This document shows, one piece after another, positions 60,882-64,000 of a stretch of DNA of 64,000 nt. The first letter of the stretch is position 1. Each line of letters opens with the position of its first letter. The stretch spans positions 13,232-77,231 of the forward strand of contig SFMO01000023.1 of NCBI GenBank assembly GCA_004554385.1, given 5' to 3'. Origin of the DNA: Ruminococcus flavefaciens. GTDB taxonomy: Bacteria > Bacillota > Clostridia > Oscillospirales > Ruminococcaceae. A model generated the notes under the pieces. The model did no database searches and was not told the origin of the DNA. It saw nothing but the letters and a program-made list of their open reading frames with translations. Made by a program: the position numbers and the translations under genes.

Positions 60882-61631
60882 TTATTCAGCGTCAGCCTCA
60901 GCACTCTCAGCTTCCTCAGCAGGAGCCTCCTGTGCAGCTGTAGCGTCATCGCCCTGTCTGCCTTCGATAACAGCGTTAGCGATAGTACCTGCGATAAGCT
61001 TTACAGCTCTGATAGCGTCATCGTTACCAGGGATAACGTAATCAACTTCATCAGGATCGCAGTTTGTATCTACGATAGCAACGATCGGGATGTTGAGCTT
61101 CTTAGCCTCAGCAACAGCGATCTTTTCCTTGCGTGGGTCAACGATAAAGAGAGCTGCAGGGAGCTTCTTCATTGTCTTGATACCGCCGAGGAACTTCTCG
61201 AGCTTCTCTATTTCAAGGTTGAGCTTAACAACTTCCTTCTTAGGGAGAAGAGCGAATGTGCCGTCCTCTTCCATTGTGTGGAGCTGCTCAAGTCTCTTGA
61301 TTCTTGTCTGGATTGTCTTGAAGTTTGTGAGCATACCGCCGAGCCATCTTGCGTTAACATAGTGTGCGCCGGCTCTTGTAGCTTCTTCCTTTACGGAATC
61401 GCCTGCCTGCTTCTTTGTACCTACGAAAAGAACCTCGCCGCCCTGTGAAGCGATGTCGCGAACGAACATATAAGCGTCCTCGAGCTTCTTAACTGTCTTC
61501 TGAAGGTCGATGATGTAGATTCCGTTTCTCTCTGTGAAAATGTATGGTGCCATTTTCGGGTTCCATCTTCTTGTCTGGTGTCCGAAGTGTACGCCAGCCT
61601 CAAGAAGCTGCTTCATTGATACTACTCCCAT
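60882..61631 (-). CDS. rpsB: Ribosomal protein uS2
   Basis: 249 residues with the uS2 signatures GVHFGHQTRRWNPKM and the later TNCDPDEVDYVIPGNDDAIR. The tail is Ala/Glu-rich. It starts after AAGGAGG. It is first gene of rpsB-tsf. Confidence 0.98.
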   Translation of the reverse strand: MGVVSMKQLLEAGVHFGHQTRRWNPKMAPYIFTERNGIYIIDLQKTVKKLEDAYMFVRDIASQGGEVLFVGTKKQAGDSVKEEATRAGAHYVNARWLGGMLTNFKTIQTRIKRLEQLHTMEEDGTFALLPKKEVVKLNLEIEKLEKFLGGIKTMKKLPAALFIVDPRKEKIAVAEAKKLNIPIVAIVDTNCDPDEVDYVIPGNDDAIRAVKLIAGTIANAVIEGRQGDDATAAQEAPAEEAESAEADAE

Positions 61632-61746
61632 GGTGTAGTCCTCCTTAAAATTGGTTATTATTAATCCTCCGACTGACTTAGCTCAGCAGCAACACAGAAG
61701 CCTGTGCACCAACTGCCGAAAGTACAGACGTGCGAATTGCCTTAAT

Positions 61747-61775
61747 ATTATACCATTTTCGACTGTTTATTTCAA
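61747..61775 (-). promoter_or_regulatory. Promoter of rpsB-tsf
   Basis: Minus strand: -35 TTGAAA (61770-61775), 17-bp spacer, -10 TATAAT (61747-61752). The leader of about 105 nt to rpsB contains GTCTGTACTTTCGGCAGTTG and possible stems, and may be a S2-binding site, but I cannot match a known leader. Confidence 0.82.
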
Positions 61776-61790
61776 GCTTTTTCACGATGT

Positions 61791-62090
61791 TTATTTCAAC
61801 AAACTTAAAAAACTATTTCTGCCATTTTTTGTTGATTTCACACGCTTATTTTCCTCAGAGCGTTCAACAAGCACCACATCATCGCCGACCACCCTTATAT
61901 CCGAGCAGGCTATGACAGAATCGTTCTCTCTGCCGAAAATGCCGAAAAGACGTGCACCGCCGTATATTATAAGTGATCTGACACTGCCGCTCTGAATATC
62001 AAGTTCAATATCGTCGATAAAGCCAAGACGCTCCCCCGTGGAAATATCAATAACTTCCTTCCTGCACAATTCCTCAAATCCGAGAAGCAT
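61791..62090 (-). CDS. YlmC/YmxH-family PRC-barrel protein
   Basis: 99 residues from the ATG at 62088-62090, with GGAGG at 6-nt spacing. The PRC-barrel pattern LLGFEELCRKEVIDISTGER, then DDIELDIQSGSVRSLIIYG and DIRVVGDDVVLV, matches the YlmC/YmxH proteins found in sporulating Firmicutes. Their role is unclear. It is 20 nt downstream of the TIR gene and may be cotranscribed. Confidence 0.88.
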   Translation of the reverse strand: MLLGFEELCRKEVIDISTGERLGFIDDIELDIQSGSVRSLIIYGGARLFGIFGRENDSVIACSDIRVVGDDVVLVERSEENKRVKSTKNGRNSFLSLLK

Positions 62091-62110
62091 ATCTTTCCTC
62101 CAGACAGTAT

Positions 62111-63664
62111 TCATTCTCTACTGCTAAGTCCTCCCAGTACAAGAACAGTTATCACTATCATTATTATAATGAGTACTGCTGCCCATATGAAATGGAATTT
62201 CACGAAAAGGACAATGAGAACAGTAAAGATAACAGCTGCATAGGCAAGAAAGCGATTTCGTATATCCTGTTTTTTCTGCTGAGCAGCATTTCTCCGCTCC
62301 TCATCCTCCTCATGCTGACGGCGTATATTCTCAAGCTCCAGCTTTTCCTCACCGTCTATCTTTTCCTGCTCTTTTGCAAATACTGCGTCCCTTACAGCGT
62401 TCACAAAGCGTTCGTATACAGTGGTGAGCTTTATCTTTTCTTCATCCTGCGCATATTCAAGAGCCTTCCGCGGAGGTTCGCCCAGGAGCTGTGCAAGCTG
62501 CCTGCCGAACGCCTCGTCCTCGGCAAAATCAAAACCGAAGTTTCCGATATAGTCGTCTGCAAAGCTGTCCACTACCTCTTCAAGCAAAAGATCACCATTG
62601 TTACGGCAGCCATTAAAGGCAAGAAATCTCCCCCAGTGTGCCTGCCAGCACATTGGCGAAGCGTCAAGAATTATACCGCAGTACTCCTCAGCAGCTTCAA
62701 AGTCCTCATCTGCAAGGAAAATATTCATTCTCCTTATAAGCTTTTCGGGAGTCGTCCGTGCAGAAGCACTGCCGCAGCTCTCTCCGCCGTCATTCGAGTC
62801 CTTGCGGCGGATAAGCCTTATTATTTCCGATACAGCACCTATCCTGTTGATGTCCCTGACAGGATAGTCCGCAAGCTCGTGGGGAATATCCCCGTCAGCA
62901 ACATTGCTGATACAAGTAATAAGGAGCTTCCTGCTGTCCTTATGCAGCGCAGAAACGCACCTGCTCCACAGGCTTTTGAGATGCTTCTCAGCAAAATCAT
63001 CTGCACCGCTGCTCACAACAATAAGAGTTTCTGCAGAGCTTATAGCTGCATTTATATATATTTCAGCAGCCTTTCCTCTGACATCACCAACTGTGCGCTG
63101 AGCGAAGAAAACACTGAAGCCCTCCTTGCAGAGCTGCTCATATATCTCAGAGGCAATAGTACTGCCCTTTTCCGAGTCCGCACTGCACATAAAAACATCG
63201 TACCGCTCGCCGTTGCCGACACGCTCTGCAAACTCACTGCGCAGTATGTCAATTGCCGCAGCTTCACGGCAGTATACGTCCTTTTGTTCATCTCCCGCAT
63301 ATGCAATGGCAGTAAGGAAATTAAGGTCCTCCCCCACAGCATTAAGTGAAGCCCTGTGGCAAACGGGTATTTTCACAGGCGAGCCTTCACTGTCCTCATA
63401 AACTATGCCGCAGCAGCAGAGAAGGAGCTCCCAATAGCACTCCGGCTCATCAGTGCACTCACTGCTGAGCTTTGAAAGAAGCCGCTCAGCTCCCTCAAAG
63501 TCAGTTTTCTGACGAAGCCTGCGCGCATTATTGAAAATATCCAGCTGCTCATCGCTGAAGTTCACAGGAAAGGTCTGCCTTGAACCGCAGTTTTCACACT
63601 CGCATACACCCATATCATTTTCGGGCTGAAGCGGTTCTCCGCATATCCTGCATAAAAGCTCCAC
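62111..63664 (-). CDS. Zinc-ribbon/TIR-domain membrane protein
   Basis: 517 residues from a GTG start, with AAAGGAGG 8 nt upstream. N-terminal zinc ribbon (Cys5, Cys8, Cys23, Cys26), a helical region, then a TIR domain at about 153-280 (YDVFMCSADSEKGS, the GFSVFFAQRTVGD box, AEIYINAAISSAE). Glu201 aligns with the catalytic Glu of NADase TIRs. A tetratricopeptide-like helical region at about 310-400, a charged coiled coil at about 428-470, and two membrane helices at about 473-512 follow. Related zinc-ribbon/TIR proteins are widespread in gut Clostridia; this copy is divergent in the first TIR box. A signalling or defence role is possible but not shown. Confidence 0.86.
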   Translation of the reverse strand: MELLCRICGEPLQPENDMGVCECENCGSRQTFPVNFSDEQLDIFNNARRLRQKTDFEGAERLLSKLSSECTDEPECYWELLLCCCGIVYEDSEGSPVKIPVCHRASLNAVGEDLNFLTAIAYAGDEQKDVYCREAAAIDILRSEFAERVGNGERYDVFMCSADSEKGSTIASEIYEQLCKEGFSVFFAQRTVGDVRGKAAEIYINAAISSAETLIVVSSGADDFAEKHLKSLWSRCVSALHKDSRKLLITCISNVADGDIPHELADYPVRDINRIGAVSEIIRLIRRKDSNDGGESCGSASARTTPEKLIRRMNIFLADEDFEAAEEYCGIILDASPMCWQAHWGRFLAFNGCRNNGDLLLEEVVDSFADDYIGNFGFDFAEDEAFGRQLAQLLGEPPRKALEYAQDEEKIKLTTVYERFVNAVRDAVFAKEQEKIDGEEKLELENIRRQHEEDEERRNAAQQKKQDIRNRFLAYAAVIFTVLIVLFVKFHFIWAAVLIIIMIVITVLVLGGLSSRE

Positions 63665-63739
63665 AGGCTCCGCCTCCTTTCATTATAATATATGCAGCGT
63701 CAGACACTGAAAAGAATCAAAATAATATAAATCGGAATT

Positions 63740-64000
63740 TACATTTGTAGGGGCGGATATTCTCCGCCTGTTAAGGGACGCCCTCACTTGCAGGGTCCCC
63801 TAATCGGGTCCGTCCCCTCTGTCGCGTTACGACATCTCCCCACCCCGTGGGGAGTCACCCTCTTCCGAAAACAATTCACTGGATTGTTTTCGGAATTCAC
63901 CCTTGCGGGGCGCTTTGTAACTGTGGGGCTTTGCCCCACACCCCACAAGGGCTGTCAGCCCTTGACCTGACCAAAGGAACACAGTCCCTTTGGAATCCCG
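63740..64000. repeat. Cluster of palindromes (REP-like) at the window end
   Basis: At least seven hairpins in about 250 bp: GGCGGA/TCCGCC (63752-63768), GGGA-CCCT/AGGG-TCCC (63775-63799), CTCCCCAC/GTGGGGAG (63836-63854), TTCCGAAAACAAT/ATTGTTTTCGGAA (63863-63895), TGTGGGGC/GCCCCACA (63922-63940), CAAGGGCT/AGCCCTTG (63946-63964), CCAAAGG/CCTTTGG (63971-63993). GC is high against the neighbouring genes and no reading frame fits. The block continues beyond 64000. The remaining gap, 63665-63739, holds only the AT-rich upstream region of the TIR gene, without a convincing promoter. Confidence 0.85.

Noticed and set aside
63665..63740. TATAAT immediately before the TIR gene as its promoter
   Set aside because: The -10 would lie against the ribosome-binding site, leaving no leader, and no -35 is present at 17 bp.
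1..64000. CRISPR array, prophage or intact insertion sequence
   Set aside because: No set of regularly spaced repeats, no transposase, integrase or phage structural genes were seen. The only tandem repeat is the two-copy 93-bp unit.

Overview
The window looks like chromosome of a Gram-positive, anaerobic, fibre-degrading Oscillospiraceae bacterium, most like a Ruminococcus of the flavefaciens/albus type. The support is two secreted proteins with type I dockerins and Thr-rich linkers, an electron-bifurcating [FeFe]-hydrogenase, rubrerythrin, gram-positive PolC, MurT/GatD, the L27-processing protease Prp, and strong SigA-type promoters (TTGACA, 17 bp, TATAAT). This is inferred from gene content; no database search was run. 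Most genes lie on the minus strand.

Layout. 1-7.2 kb: murT/gatD (cell-wall amidation) behind a very large DUF4011-type SF1 helicase. 7.3-10.2 kb: a lipoprotein and a left-handed beta-helix protein, a 93-bp tandem repeat, and a secreted SGNH hydrolase. 10.2-20.2 kb: one long histidine operon, hisZ-G-D-C-B-H-(x)-A-(x)-F-cdd-(GNAT)-(SdpI-like)-I-E, with its own promoter and four non-his passengers besides cdd. 20.2-31.9 kb: pyrH-frr-uppS-cdsA-dxr-rseP-rnz-ispG-polC, joining ribosome recycling, lipid-carrier, phospholipid and isoprenoid synthesis to replication. 32.1-32.4 kb: two serine tRNAs.

32.5-39.4 kb: a cytoplasmic GH5 glycosidase, an ECF sigma/putative membrane anti-sigma pair, plsY, a MATE exporter, and rubrerythrin with a small zinc-ribbon protein. 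39.4-43.7 kb: the hydrogenase operon hydC-hydB-hydA. 44.1-46.3 kb: a DUF4250 protein and a large dockerin protein behind a long leader, followed by a compact hairpin-rich element. 46.3-47.1 kb: mntP under an apparent yybP-ykoY manganese riboswitch. 47.1-51.2 kb: a GNAT enzyme and rplU-prp-rpmA-obgE-mrnC-yebC, with an L21 leader.

51.4-59.7 kb: a gene relic, then moxR-DUF58-transglutaminase-C39/dockerin-prmA-unknown. 59.8-61.8 kb: rpsB-tsf, separated from the pyrH cluster they usually join. 61.8-64 kb: a YlmC/YmxH-like protein, a divergent zinc-ribbon/TIR membrane protein, and a dense cluster of palindromes running off the end.

The least ordinary items are the DUF4011 helicase with an eroded nuclease motif, the divergent TIR protein, the 93-bp repeat that supplies a promoter, the palindrome cluster, the unassigned structured element at 46.2 kb, and the MoxR/transglutaminase/dockerin operon. 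No CRISPR array, intact insertion sequence or prophage was seen.
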